From contig NZ_CAACVB010000003.1 of the NCBI RefSeq assembly GCF_900659635.1, positions 1-64,000 on the forward strand: a stretch of DNA of 64,000 nucleotides, given 5' to 3'. The DNA is from Actinomadura roseirufa. GTDB taxonomy: Bacteria; Actinomycetota; Actinomycetes; Streptosporangiales; Streptosporangiaceae. The translations under genes were made by a program, and so were the position numbers. Below the pieces are notes generated by a model, which searched no databases, had not been told where the DNA came from, and was given only the letters and a program-made list of their open reading frames with translations. Shown here in pieces: positions 7,751 to 16,973 of the stretch. How positions within the stretch are numbered: position 1 is the stretch's first letter; the number at the start of each line of letters is the position of its first letter.

Positions 7751-8071
7751 ATGATCAAGGGCATGACCGCGCCCACGTCCCTGCCCGAGGTCCGCGCCCG
7801 GATCGACGCGATCGACGGCGAGATCGTCGGGCTGCTCGCCGACCGGCAGGCGCTGGTGCGCGCGGCCGCCGCCTTCAAGGCCGACGAACGGGCCGTCCGC
7901 GCGCCGGGCCGGGTCGAGGAAGTGATCGCCCGGGTCCGTGACCGCGCCGCCGCGGCGGGGCTGGCGCCCGAGGTCGCCGAGGCCGTCTGGCGGGCGATGA
8001 TCGGCGCCTTCATCGAGCTGGAGCTCGCCGAGCACGCCGCCCACGACCGGCCGGACCGTCCGGAGCGCTGA
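7751..8071 (+). CDS. chorismate mutase, AroQ class II
   Basis: 106 residues from ATG 7751; ATG 7763 is equally possible, since neither has a well-spaced ribosome site. It is a single all-alpha domain with the AroQ signature: RARIDAIDGEIVGLLADRQALV, Lys in AAFKADE, then RVEEVIARVRDRA and a C-terminal helix with VWRAMIGAFIELE. The enzyme converts chorismate to prephenate for Phe/Tyr synthesis. The short monofunctional form has no signal peptide, so it is cytosolic and not the secreted AroQ-gamma form. It stands alone, with no aromatic biosynthesis neighbours. Confidence 0.85.
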   Translation: MIKGMTAPTSLPEVRARIDAIDGEIVGLLADRQALVRAAAAFKADERAVRAPGRVEEVIARVRDRAAAAGLAPEVAEAVWRAMIGAFIELELAEHAAHDRPDRPER

Positions 8072-8123
8072 CCTGCCCCAACGTCCTGGATAGTCTGCTT
8101 CCGTCTTCCGGTGGAGGTCCCGC

Positions 8124-8967
<844 letters not shown>

Positions 8968-9096
8968 GCGACCCTCACCGCGACATCGTTCTCGCCGATC
9001 CCGCCCCGGGACGGACCCGCCGCCTGGCCGCCGCCCGTCCCCGCGCCGCCCCCGGCCGGGCCGCCCGGCTGGCCGCCGCCGGGGGTTCTCCCGGGG

Positions 9097-9903
9097 ATGA
9101 ACCCGCAGGTCCCGGCGCCCCCGCCCTACGCGGGCGCCGCGCCGCGGCGAGGCAGGCGCCCGGTACTGATCGCCGCCGCGGCCGGAGCCGTGCTGGTGGT
9201 GGTCGCGGCGGGGGCGATGACGAGCGATTTCCTGCTCCCGGACGGCGGTGGAGAGGACGGCGGGAGCGGCGGCGCCGCGTCGGGACGCGGAGCGGCCGCC
9301 GGCGCGTCGCCGTCGAGCGGCGGAGGGACGGGCAGATGCTCCTACCCCCTTCGAGCCGCGAACACGGGGCCGGTGAAGAACGTCGGGACGCCGCCGTCCA
9401 CCCCGCGGGCCCGGGGAACGGTCACCGCTGTCCTGACGACGAACCTCGGCAAGATCACGATGCGGCTGGACGCGGCCAAGGCGCCGTGCACCGTCAACTC
9501 GCTGATGTACCTCGCGGGCCGCACGTTCTACGACGGCACGTCCTGCCACCGGCTCGGAACGTCGCCGCAGCTCAGCGTCCTGCAGTGCGGTGACCCGACG
9601 GGCACCGGGTCCGGCGGGCCGTCCTACCGGTTCGCCGACGAGAACAAGCGGGACACCAGCTACAAGCGCGGCACCGTCGCCATGGCCAACGCGGGCGCCG
9701 ACTCCAATGGCAGCCAGTTCTTCATCGTCTACAAGGACATACCGAAGCTGTCCACGCCGTACACCATCTTCGGGACCGTCACGTCAGGCATGGACATTGT
9801 GGACAGAGTCGCCGCGGCCGGGGCGACGAACGACGTCGGGAACGGCGACGGCAGGCCCAAGCAGAAGATCACCTTCCGCGAGGTCCGCACCGCCCAGGAC
9901 TAG
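9097..9903 (+). CDS. membrane-anchored cyclophilin-type peptidyl-prolyl isomerase (second half of kinase-PPIase)
   Basis: 268 residues from ATG 9097, but the same frame is open back to 8911 and upstream encodes a Pro-rich linker (PAAWPPPVPAPPP) typical of receptor kinases. A transmembrane helix (VLIAAAAGAVLVVVAAGA) is followed by a Gly/Ser-rich spacer and a cyclophilin domain: VTAVLTTNLGKI, APCTVNSLMYLAGRTFYDG, FADEN, then KRGTVAMANAG and NGSQFFIVYKD. PPIases isomerise Xaa-Pro bonds; here the domain would be extracytoplasmic. ATG 9097 lacks a spaced ribosome site, which favours synthesis as a fusion with the kinase. Confidence 0.8.
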   Translation: MNPQVPAPPPYAGAAPRRGRRPVLIAAAAGAVLVVVAAGAMTSDFLLPDGGGEDGGSGGAASGRGAAAGASPSSGGGTGRCSYPLRAANTGPVKNVGTPPSTPRARGTVTAVLTTNLGKITMRLDAAKAPCTVNSLMYLAGRTFYDGTSCHRLGTSPQLSVLQCGDPTGTGSGGPSYRFADENKRDTSYKRGTVAMANAGADSNGSQFFIVYKDIPKLSTPYTIFGTVTSGMDIVDRVAAAGATNDVGNGDGRPKQKITFREVRTAQD

Positions 9904-9930
9904 CGACGCCCGAGAGCGCGGGCGCGACGC

Positions 9931-10296
9931 TCAGGCGGGGACGGGCTCCGCCGCCCTGGTGGAGGAGGCGAGCAGGTCGCCGAGCGAGGCGCGGGCGCGG
10001 CTCAGGTCGGCGATGCGCGTGTCCAGCTCGTCCAGCTGCGAGCGGAGGTGGTCGAAGACGCACGCCTGGAGCTCGGTGCCGTCGCCGACGAAGCAGGGCA
10101 TCAGCTCACGAATGATCTTGGTGGGGAGCCCGGCGGCCAGCAGCGTGCGGATCCGCGCGACGGCGACGGGCGCGTCCGCGCCGTACTGCCGGTGGCCGCC
10201 GCCGGTGCGCTCGGAGATCAGGAGCCCCTGCTCCTCGTAGTAGCGCAGCAGCCGGATGCTCACGCCGCTCTCGCGCGCCAGCTCACCGATCCTCAC
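9931..10296 (-). CDS. MerR-family transcriptional regulator
   Basis: 121 residues from GTG 10296, preceded by GAGGTGG. The upstream codons in the same frame run into the divergent promoter and are not used. The N-terminal winged helix is typical (VRIGELARESGVSIRLLRYYEEQGLL, then GGHRQYG), followed by a long coiled-coil dimerisation helix with a single Cys. It is divergent from the monooxygenase gene at 10361. The shared 64-base gap holds a palindrome between promoter elements, the classical MerR arrangement, so it probably controls both genes. Confidence 0.88.
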   Translation of the reverse strand: MRIGELARESGVSIRLLRYYEEQGLLISERTGGGHRQYGADAPVAVARIRTLLAAGLPTKIIRELMPCFVGDGTELQACVFDHLRSQLDELDTRIADLSRARASLGDLLASSTRAAEPVPA

Positions 10297-10321
10297 GTGG
10301 CCCACCTCACACCGGGACGAC

Positions 10322-10351
10322 TTGAAACTCACATCGATGTCACATTCTAAC
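10322..10351 (+). promoter_or_regulatory. MerR-type promoter/operator of the monooxygenase gene
   Basis: TTGAAA at 10322-10327 and TCTAAC at 10346-10351, 18 bases apart, resemble -35/-10 elements with a long spacer. The spacer contains a perfect 10-base palindrome ACATCGATGT (10331-10340). MerR activators work on such over-long spacers. It lies about ten bases before the ATG at 10361, so the transcript would be nearly leaderless. Confidence 0.5.
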
Positions 10352-10360
10352 GTTCTACCC

Positions 10361-10675
10361 ATGACGACAACACAGAGCCCCATCTCTCTCTACGGCTTCC
10401 TCCGTCCCCGCCCCGACCGCGTTGACCAGGTCAGGGAGTTCCTCACTTCGCTGATCGAGCCCACGCGGAAGGAGGAGGGCAACCTGGAGTGGCACCTGCA
10501 CGAGCAGGAGGACGGACGTTTCTTCCTGTACGAGGTGTGGCGCTCCCAGGAGGACATGGACCGGCACAACGAGTACCCGCCGCTCGTCGAGTTCTTCAAC
10601 AACCTGTCCGAGTACCTGGAAGGACCCCCGGAGGCGTACGTCGGCACCATGACGAGCCCTTACCCGGTGTCCTGA
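10361..10675 (+). CDS. antibiotic biosynthesis monooxygenase (ABM)-domain protein
   Basis: 104 residues from ATG 10361. A dimeric alpha/beta-barrel ABM domain is visible: YGFLRPRPDRVDQVREFLTSLIEPTRKEEGNLEWHLHEQEDG, FFLYEVWRSQEDMDRHNEYPPLVEF. This resembles YgiN/ActVA-Orf6-like quinone or polyketide monooxygenases, which need no cofactor. There is no biosynthetic cluster nearby, so a quinol or electrophile-stress role under the divergent MerR regulator is more likely. The reaction is inferred from family only. Confidence 0.82.
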   Translation: MTTTQSPISLYGFLRPRPDRVDQVREFLTSLIEPTRKEEGNLEWHLHEQEDGRFFLYEVWRSQEDMDRHNEYPPLVEFFNNLSEYLEGPPEAYVGTMTSPYPVS

Positions 10676-10693
10676 CCTCGACAGAATGAGCGC

Positions 10694-11317
10694 ATGCCAG
10701 GTATCGACGAAGCGCTCGACCATCTTGTCTACGCCACGCCCCACCTCCAGGAGACGGTGGAGCAGTTCCACCGTCTCACTGGGGTGCGGCCGGCCGAGGG
10801 CGGCCGCCACGAGGGCCTCGGTACCCGCAACCACCTGCTGGGGCTCGGCGGCCGCCGCTACCTGGAGATCATCGGCCCGGACGAGGAACGGCCCGCCCCC
10901 GGCGCGGCCCGTCCGTTCGGCGTCGACGCCCTGACCACTCCGGCCCTGGTCACCTGGGCGATCCGCGCGGACGACATCGAGGAGCGGGTGGCGGCGGCCC
11001 GCCTGCGCGGCCACGATCCCGGCGACGTCCAGGACATGTCCCGGCGCACGCCCGGCGGTGATCTGCTCACCTGGCGGCTGGCCTACGCGGAGACCGGGCT
11101 CGTGCCGTTCCTCATCGACTGGGGGACGACTCCGCACCCCGCCGAGCGGGGCCTGCCGTCCGTCCCGCTCGTCTCCTTCAGCGGTACCGATCCCGATCCG
11201 GCCGGCGTCCGGACACGGCTGGACGCCGTCGGCGCCCACCTGGACGTGATGTCCGCCGACGCCACGACGCTCACCGCGATACTCGACTGTCCCGCAGGTC
11301 AGGTCATCCTGACCTGA
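10694..11317 (+). CDS. VOC-superfamily (Glyoxalase_3-like) protein
   Basis: 207 residues, ATG 18 bases behind the monooxygenase stop, so the two may be co-transcribed. It starts with the VOC strand IDEALDHLVYATPHLQETVE and has GTRNHLLGLGGRRYLEIIGPD. A two-module beta-alpha-beta layout follows. His9 and Glu in YLEIIG could be metal ligands. The family is used for dioxygenases, glyoxalases and resistance proteins; the substrate cannot be assigned. An 8-bp stem (11298-11305 with 11311-11318) overlaps the stop codon and may act as a weak terminator. Confidence 0.75.
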   Translation: MPGIDEALDHLVYATPHLQETVEQFHRLTGVRPAEGGRHEGLGTRNHLLGLGGRRYLEIIGPDEERPAPGAARPFGVDALTTPALVTWAIRADDIEERVAAARLRGHDPGDVQDMSRRTPGGDLLTWRLAYAETGLVPFLIDWGTTPHPAERGLPSVPLVSFSGTDPDPAGVRTRLDAVGAHLDVMSADATTLTAILDCPAGQVILT

Positions 11318-11335
11318 CAAAATCCTCGGGGACGA

Positions 11336-11362
11336 TGTCCGGTCGGGATCCGCGGCTCCGAC
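11336..11362 (+). promoter_or_regulatory. ECF-type promoter of the VOC-YCII-sigma operon (candidate)
   Basis: TGTCCG (11336-11341), 17 bases, CGAC (11359-11362). This resembles the TGTCGA / CGA(T/C) bipartite motif reported for ECF42 sigma factors in Streptomyces, and the operon it precedes ends in an ECF42-type sigma gene. That would make the operon autoregulated. A leader of about 40 bases with a GAGAGGA ribosome site would follow. Confidence 0.45.
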
Positions 11363-11410
11363 CTCTGCGCAAAGGTGCCCGACGGAGGCACCGGCGACGA
11401 GAGGACGGAC

Positions 11411-11785
11411 ATGGGTCGCGCAGTGGTGCATTTTGAGATCATCGGGTCCGATCCGGCCGCGCTCCGCGGCTTTTACGGTGCTCTGTTCGGCTGGGACTTC
11501 CAGGTGGGCGACGCGACCACCGACAAGGTCTCCCGTCCGGGCGAGTACGGCTTCGTCAGCTCCGCGGGGGACGGCATCGCGGGCGGGATCGGCGGCGGCG
11601 AGGGCTTCGAACCCCGCGTCCTGTTCTATGTGGGTGTCCCCGACGTCGACGCCACTCTGCGGAAAGCGGAGAACCTGGGAGGCAAGCGTGCGATGGGTCC
11701 CGCACGCGACCCGGAGCGTGACTTCGCGGTGGGACACATCATCGACCCGGAGGGCAACCTCATCGGCGTCGCGGGACCCTTCTGA
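11411..11785 (+). CDS. VOC-family protein (glyoxalase/bleomycin-resistance fold)
   Basis: 124 residues from ATG 11411 with GAGAGGA in front. Single VOC domain: VVHFEIIGSDPAALRGFYGALFGWDF, a GIGGGEG loop, VLFYVGVPDVDATLRKAENLGGK and HIIDPEGNLIGVAGPF with its Glu near the end. His6 and the late Glu are in the usual metal positions. It is the first gene of an operon with a YCII-like protein and an ECF sigma factor, 17 bases ahead of the next gene. Probably it modifies or binds a small electrophile; this is inference. Confidence 0.82.
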   Translation: MGRAVVHFEIIGSDPAALRGFYGALFGWDFQVGDATTDKVSRPGEYGFVSSAGDGIAGGIGGGEGFEPRVLFYVGVPDVDATLRKAENLGGKRAMGPARDPERDFAVGHIIDPEGNLIGVAGPF

Positions 11786-11802
11786 GGGGGAAGGAAGACC
11801 GG

Positions 11803-12198
11803 ATGAAGTACCTGTACCTGATCTATGGGAACGCGGAGAACTGGGGGCACCCCATCTTCATGCGGCACCCGGAGTACCTGGCGCTGCCGGAGGAGGAGCG
11901 CACCCGCATCGCCGAGGTGGCGGACCGCCAGTTCCGGGAGATCGAGAAGACCGGTGAGCTGATCTCCGGGACGGCACTGGCCGACCCCGTGCTCACCCGC
12001 ACGACGCGGCCCCGCGACGGCGTCCCCGTCAGCACGGACGGCCCGTACATGGAGTCCAAGGAGCAGCTCGCGGGCTTCTTCGTGTTCGACTGCGAGACCC
12101 CGGAACGGGCCGACGAGATCGCCGCGATGTTCCCCGAGGCCCGCTTCGGCGCCATCGAGGTCCACCCGATCATGGACCTGTCCGGCCAGGAGATGTGA
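11803..12198 (+). CDS. YCII-related (DGPF-domain) protein
   Basis: 131 residues. It has the DGPF/YCII pattern KYLYLIYGN at the start, RPRDGVPVSTDGPYMESKEQLAGFFVFDC in the middle with the DGPY signature, and a closing strand GAIEVHPI. DGPF proteins are the standard genomic partners of ECF42 sigma factors; their biochemical role is unknown. The stop codon overlaps the GTG start of the sigma gene by four bases, so translation is probably coupled. Confidence 0.88.
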   Translation: MKYLYLIYGNAENWGHPIFMRHPEYLALPEEERTRIAEVADRQFREIEKTGELISGTALADPVLTRTTRPRDGVPVSTDGPYMESKEQLAGFFVFDCETPERADEIAAMFPEARFGAIEVHPIMDLSGQEM

Positions 12199-13433
12199 GC
12201 ACCGCGCCCGCCGTCGAGGACCTGCTGCGCCGGCTGGCGCCGCGGGTCCTCGGCGCGCTCGCCCGCCGGCACGGCGACTTCGCCGCCGCCGAGGACGCCG
12301 TGCAGGACGCGCTGCTCGCCGCCGCGACGCGCTGGCCCCGCGACGGCGTGCCCGAGCGCCCGGACGGCTGGCTCGTCACCGTCGCGTCCCGGCGGCTGGC
12401 CGACCGGGTGCGCAGCGAGCGGGCGAGCCGCCGCCGCGAGCTGGAGGCCGCGGCCCGGACCCCGCGGGACGACCTGCTCGCCCCGCCCGCCGACGCCGCG
12501 GACCCGTCCGGCGAGGACGACACGCTGACCCTCCTGCTGCTGTGCTGCCATCCCGCCCTCACGCCGCCGTCACAGATCGCGCTGACGCTGCGCGCCGTCG
12601 GCGGGCTGACCACGGCGGAGATCGCCCGCGCGTTCCTCGTCCCCGAGGCGACCATGACCCGGCGCATCACCCGCGCCAAGGAACGCGTCCGGGAGGCGGG
12701 CGCGCGGTTCCGGATGCCGCCCGCGGCCGAGCTTCCGGGGCGGCTCCGCACCGTCCTGCACGTCCTCTACCTGATCTTCAACGAGGGGTACACCGCCACC
12801 TCCGGTCCCGACCTGCACCGCGGCGACCTCACCGGCGAGGCGATCCGGCTGACCCGCACCGTGCGCGCGCTGCTCCCCGCCGACGGCGAGGTCGCCGGGC
12901 TCCTCGCGCTCATGCTGCTCACCGACGCGCGCCGTCCGGCCCGGACCGGGCCGGACGGCGCCCTCGTCCCCCTCGCCGAGCAGGACCGAGATCGGTGGGA
13001 CGGGGCGTCCATCGCCGAGGGCCTCGACCTCACCGCCCGCACCCTCGCCCGCAACCGGCTCGGCCCGTACCAGGTACAGGCCGCCATCGCCGCCGTCCAC
13101 GCGGAGGCCAAGCGCCCCGAGGACACCGACTGGCCGCAGATCGTCGCGCTGTACCAGATCCTCGAAGACCTGGACCCGGGCCCGATCGTCACCCTCAACC
13201 ACGCCGTCGCGGTCGCCATGGCGCGGGGCCCGCGGGCGGGGCTCGCGCTCCTCGACCCCCTGGACGAGCTGTCGCGCCACCACCGGCTGCACGCCGTCCG
13301 CGCGCACCTGCTGGAGATGGCCGGCGACCAGGCGGGCGCCCTGGCCTCCTACCGGACGGCCGCGCGCCTGACCACCAGCGTCCCCGAGCAGCGCTACCTG
13401 CAAGAACGCGCCGCCCGCCTCGCGAAGCCCTAG
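12195..13433 (+). CDS. ECF42-group RNA polymerase sigma factor
   Basis: 412 residues, GTG start overlapping the YCII stop (GTGA). Sigma region 2 is at about 5-75 (RRHGDFAAAEDAVQDALLAAATRWP, DGWLVTVASRRLADRVR). Region 4 is at about 125-170 (LTLRAVGGLTTAEIARAFLVPEATMTRRITRAKERV). A roughly 230-residue C-terminal helical TPR-like extension (DUF6596 part: LYLIFNEGYTA then LLALMLLTDARR) is the mark of ECF42. In this group no anti-sigma factor is encoded; the C-terminal extension is needed for activity. It shares an operon with its usual DGPF partner. It ends in a 4-base overlap with the convergent peptidase gene. Confidence 0.92.
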   Translation: MSTAPAVEDLLRRLAPRVLGALARRHGDFAAAEDAVQDALLAAATRWPRDGVPERPDGWLVTVASRRLADRVRSERASRRRELEAAARTPRDDLLAPPADAADPSGEDDTLTLLLLCCHPALTPPSQIALTLRAVGGLTTAEIARAFLVPEATMTRRITRAKERVREAGARFRMPPAAELPGRLRTVLHVLYLIFNEGYTATSGPDLHRGDLTGEAIRLTRTVRALLPADGEVAGLLALMLLTDARRPARTGPDGALVPLAEQDRDRWDGASIAEGLDLTARTLARNRLGPYQVQAAIAAVHAEAKRPEDTDWPQIVALYQILEDLDPGPIVTLNHAVAVAMARGPRAGLALLDPLDELSRHHRLHAVRAHLLEMAGDQAGALASYRTAARLTTSVPEQRYLQERAARLAKP

Positions 13434-14854
13434 AGCGCGGGCTTGCCCTCCGAGTAGAGCCAGGTCGCGGCCCAGCGCTTGAGGTCCTCGCCGGAGAGCT
13501 TCTCGGCGAATCGGATGAAGTCCCGGGTCGAGGCGTTGCCGTAGCGGTGCGACGCGGGCCATTCCTTCAGCAACCGGTAGAACGTCCGCTCGCCGATGGA
13601 TTTGCGGAGCATGTGGATGGCCATCGCCCCGCGGTCGTACACCAGGTCGTCGAAGATCTGACCCCGGCCCGGATCGGCGACCTTCCCCTCCCACAGGTCG
13701 TCATCGGCGGGCGTGCCGTACGCCTCGTCGAAACTGTCCTGGACGGGCTCGTCCTCGAACCGCTCGGCGTACAGCCACTCCGCGTAGGTGGCGAAGCCCT
13801 CGTTGAGCCAGATGTCCGCCCAGCGTTTCGGTGACACCAGGTCGCCGAACCACTGGTGCCCCTGCTCGTGCGCGATCAGGCCCCGGCTCGGGATCGGGCC
13901 GGCCTCGTCCGTCATGTTGTAGATCGGACGCCCCTGCGTCTCCAGCGGGTCGATCTCGCCCGCCTTGAACACGATGCCTCCGGTCGAGCTGAACGGATAA
14001 CGCCCGAACAGCGAGGCCTCGAACTCCACGATCCCGCCCGTCATCGTGAAGAACTGCTTGGCGTCCTCTGGCTTGAGGCCCAGGGCGCGTTGGGTCGCGG
14101 TCAGGTTCGGTATGCCCTTCCCCGTCCGCCCGGTCAGCACGTCGAAATCGCCGAACGCGACCATCGACACCTCACTGGCCATGGGCTCGCGCATCTCCCA
14201 GCGCGACACCGTCCACCCGGACTTGGTCACCCGCCCCTTGAGGTCACCGTTGGCGAGGGTGGTGATGCCCTTCGGCGCCGACAGCGTGTAGGAATACGTC
14301 GCCTTGTCGGTCGGATGGTCGTTCACCGGGAAGACCGTCGCCGCGCCGATCGGCTGGTTCGCCATCACGCCGCCGTCCCGGGTCGGTACCCAGCCGGACG
14401 TCCCGAGCTCCGGATCGTCGCTCGTCTGCGGAACACCCCCGTAGGCGACGGTCACGGTGAACCGCCCGTTCTTGTGGATCCCCCTGCGCGGTGTGATGAC
14501 GAGCTCCTGCCGTCCCGTCCGCTTGTACTCGGCCTTGTGACCGTCCACCTTGACGGACGAGACCTTCAAGCCGACGAGGTCGAGGTCGAACCGGGACAGG
14601 TTCTGCGTAGCGCGCGCGGTGACGGTGGTAACGGCCGCGAGTCCCTTCGTCTTCGGGTCGTACCTCAGCGCGATGTCGTAGTGGGAGACGTCGTATCCGC
14701 CATTGCCCATGTCGGGGAAATAGGGGTCGCCGACCCCGGGCGCGCCGGGCGTGAACCGCGCCGCGTCCGCCGGCGCCGCCGACGCCGCCGACACCAGGAC
14801 CAGCCCCCCGGCCCCCACCGACAAGACGATCATTGCTCCGGACGTTCTGATCAT
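13430..14854 (-). CDS. secreted M1-family zinc metallopeptidase
   Basis: 474 residues from ATG 14854. An N-terminal signal peptide (about 1-28, MIVLSVGAGGLVLVSAASAA) fits that start. The beta-saddle domain of M1 aminopeptidases covers about 45-240. The catalytic domain has HEQGHQWFGD (H329, E330, H333) and NEGFATYAEW with third ligand Glu352, and a likely catalytic Tyr downstream (LVYDRGA). The usual helical C-terminal domain is short, as in small actinomycete M1 enzymes. It would act outside the cell on peptides. I do not see a standard GAMEN motif, so substrate choice may differ from PepN. Confidence 0.88.
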   Translation of the reverse strand: MIRTSGAMIVLSVGAGGLVLVSAASAAPADAARFTPGAPGVGDPYFPDMGNGGYDVSHYDIALRYDPKTKGLAAVTTVTARATQNLSRFDLDLVGLKVSSVKVDGHKAEYKRTGRQELVITPRRGIHKNGRFTVTVAYGGVPQTSDDPELGTSGWVPTRDGGVMANQPIGAATVFPVNDHPTDKATYSYTLSAPKGITTLANGDLKGRVTKSGWTVSRWEMREPMASEVSMVAFGDFDVLTGRTGKGIPNLTATQRALGLKPEDAKQFFTMTGGIVEFEASLFGRYPFSSTGGIVFKAGEIDPLETQGRPIYNMTDEAGPIPSRGLIAHEQGHQWFGDLVSPKRWADIWLNEGFATYAEWLYAERFEDEPVQDSFDEAYGTPADDDLWEGKVADPGRGQIFDDLVYDRGAMAIHMLRKSIGERTFYRLLKEWPASHRYGNASTRDFIRFAEKLSGEDLKRWAATWLYSEGKPAL

Positions 14855-14935
14855 GGACCCCGTCCTCTCGAGCCGCCCGGTCCCATCTAGCCACAACCGT
14901 GATCGCGTGGCGAGCGGCTCTCCGGGCGAGTCGGC

Positions 14936-15493
14936 TCACCGGGACCCGCCCCGCCCGAAAGCAATGACCTCCGCGAGGCCGGGCCGGTACCCCTCGGCGG
15001 TGTCCACGGGCATGACCGGTGTGTCGAGGGAGATCCAGACGAAGGAGTCGTTCGAATGGCGCCCCTCGGCGATCGCCTCCAGCAGGGCGCGGTCCCCATG
15101 GGCGGCCCGGTGGGCGTCGACGGCGACGCGCCGGGCGACCCGCTCGTGCGCGACCGCCGCCGGGACGATGCACCGGATGACGCGGATATCGGCGATGTCC
15201 TGGAGGGGTTCGAGGTTCGGACGCCAGAGGCGGTCTTGGAAGGCGGCCTCGGCGACCACGGTCACCCCTGCCTTCACCAGCACCGTCAGGGCATCGAAGA
15301 AGGCGGACAAAGCGTGGAGGTTGAGCCGGTCGATCCCGGTCTGGTCAAGGTCGGCGGCGGCCGGCACCATGCCCTGCTTGATCTCGTCCCGGATGACGGC
15401 GGGGCAGCCGAGGCCCTGTGCCAGCCGGTGCGCGAGCGTGGTCTTGCCGCTCCCGGGCGGCCCGCTGACAACGATCAGGGTCGGCTCGGTCAC
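14936..15493 (-). CDS. AAA/P-loop small-molecule kinase (zeta-toxin/gluconate kinase-like)
   Basis: 185 residues from GTG 15493 with AAGGCG upstream. The longer frame is an artefact of the neighbouring LtrA gene. Walker A is GPPGSGKTTLAHRL (about 9-20), then a substrate loop with VIRDEIKQGM and an Asp-containing Walker B-like VVAEAAFQDRLW. A late HERVARRVAVDAHRAAHGDRA stretch resembles the lid of nucleotide and small-molecule kinases. Such proteins phosphorylate antibiotics, sugars or nucleotides; which one is not visible. No antitoxin-like gene is adjacent, so a toxin role is unlikely. Confidence 0.75.
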   Translation of the reverse strand: MTEPTLIVVSGPPGSGKTTLAHRLAQGLGCPAVIRDEIKQGMVPAAADLDQTGIDRLNLHALSAFFDALTVLVKAGVTVVAEAAFQDRLWRPNLEPLQDIADIRVIRCIVPAAVAHERVARRVAVDAHRAAHGDRALLEAIAEGRHSNDSFVWISLDTPVMPVDTAEGYRPGLAEVIAFGRGGSR

Positions 15494-15570
15494 AGCGCCT
15501 TGTGACACCCAAGCCGGGGCGGGTCCCGGCCTCGGGACGGTCGCCGAATCCGGGGTGGGCGGGGCGGGCG

Positions 15571-16836
15571 TCAGGTCGGCGGTCGTCTCGGCCTGTCTCC
15601 CTCGTCCTGGACGCTGTCGGGGTCGCGGGCCGTCCCTCGCGGGGGGCGGCTGGACATGACGACGTACGCGGTCAGCAGGACGCAGGCGGCCGCGATACCG
15701 GCGACGACGGCGGTCATCCCGATCCACGGCACCGCCAGTGGCAGCAGCAGGACGGCTGCGGCGCAGCCCAGCGCCGCCGCCGGACGGACGGCGGGCTCGG
15801 CCACGAGAGGCGCGTGGACCAGCCAGAGGAGGGCGAGGAAGACGGCGACCGGGATCGCGACGGCCCAGCCGACCGCGAGAGGCGAGACCGGGAGGCCGTG
15901 CCCGGTCCGCTCGACCGCGACCTCCAGCCCGGCGCCGACGGCCGCGAGGGCGGCGAAGATGCCGTAGTGGCCGTATCCCCACAGGTAGGAGCGGTGACGG
16001 CGGTCGCTGAGGCCCTCCCCCGCCGGGGCCAGGAAGTAGAGCCACCACAGGGCGAACAGCAGCACGAGACCGGACCCGGCCACGACGACGAACGGGCCGC
16101 TGACCTCGGCGGCCTGGAGCGCCCCCGCGACGCCCCGCGACACGGCGAGGACGCTCTCCCCCAGCAGGATGATCGTGAACAGCCCGTACCGCTCGGCGAT
16201 GTGGTGCGGGTGCCAGTTGGTGGTCACCGTCCGCTCGGCCCACCACGGCACCGCCAGTTCACAGACGACCAGAAAGGCGAAGGCGGGCACCTGTGCCCGG
16301 GACGGCAGCGCACCGTTCTCGGCGGCCACGAGGCGGAGCAGCCAGCCCAGCTGCACGAGGGCGATGCCGCCCGCGTAACGCAGCGCGGTTCCCCGGCTGG
16401 ACGGGTCCTCCACACCTGCGCGGACCCACTGGGCGATGAGCCCGACCCGCATGATGAGGTAGCCGAAGGTGACGGCGCGGAAATCGGAATGTTCCGTCGC
16501 CGCGGGCACGCCCGCCGCCAGGACCAGGACCCCGGCCATCTGCACCATGGTCAGCAGCCGGTACGCGACGTCGTCCGTGTCATAGGACGACGCGAACCAG
16601 GTGAAGTTCATCCACGCCCACCAGATCGCGAAGAAGACCTGGAAGAACGGCACGAGCCCCGCCGCGCCGTGCCCGGCGGCGATCTCGTGGGCGAGCCGCG
16701 CGGTGACGGCCGCGACCCCGACCACGAAGGTCAGGTCGAACAGCAGCTCCAGTTGGCTGGAGACACGATGCGGCTCATCGATCGGACGTGCGCGCATCCG
16801 AATCCGGATGCTGTTTCGTTCGTTTCCTGATGCCAC
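15571..16836 (-). CDS. ltrA: low temperature requirement protein A (LtrA) family membrane protein
   Basis: 421 residues from GTG 16836 (GGGAG seven to eight bases upstream); ATG 16866 is the alternative. About ten to eleven hydrophobic segments fill the protein. The family signature is clear: RVSSQLELLFDLTFVVGVA near the N terminus, WWAWMNFTWFASSYDTDD, HHIAERYGLFTIILLGESVLAV in the middle with ERYGLFTIILLGE, and a Trp-rich LFALWWLYF helix. LtrA was named from a Listeria cold-sensitivity mutant; its molecular function is unknown. It is divergent from the NmrA-like gene at 17059. Confidence 0.9.
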   Translation of the reverse strand: MASGNERNSIRIRMRARPIDEPHRVSSQLELLFDLTFVVGVAAVTARLAHEIAAGHGAAGLVPFFQVFFAIWWAWMNFTWFASSYDTDDVAYRLLTMVQMAGVLVLAAGVPAATEHSDFRAVTFGYLIMRVGLIAQWVRAGVEDPSSRGTALRYAGGIALVQLGWLLRLVAAENGALPSRAQVPAFAFLVVCELAVPWWAERTVTTNWHPHHIAERYGLFTIILLGESVLAVSRGVAGALQAAEVSGPFVVVAGSGLVLLFALWWLYFLAPAGEGLSDRRHRSYLWGYGHYGIFAALAAVGAGLEVAVERTGHGLPVSPLAVGWAVAIPVAVFLALLWLVHAPLVAEPAVRPAAALGCAAAVLLLPLAVPWIGMTAVVAGIAAACVLLTAYVVMSSRPPRGTARDPDSVQDEGDRPRRPPT

Positions 16837-16973
16837 AACGATGCTCCCGTCACTGCGTGGGCTCATCTTCCACGACAGGACGGCGTGCCCGATCACGACA
16901 CCCGCCTTCCGCACCGTCCATCGGCGACTGACCTGGGAGAACACCGGGAAGGACCCGAAAGGCACGACGGCCC

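Noticed and set aside
8970-9593. Continuation of the kinase frame to 9593
   Set aside because: It translates to Arg/Gly/Pro-rich nonsense while the neighbouring frame encodes linker, membrane helix and cyclophilin.
10338-10344. TGTCACA as a SigJ -35 element in front of the ABM gene
   Set aside because: It is only 17 bases before the ATG, leaving no room for a -10 element and start site.
14936-15493. Zeta toxin of a toxin-antitoxin pair
   Set aside because: The P-loop kinase has no small antitoxin gene beside it. Its upstream neighbour is LtrA.
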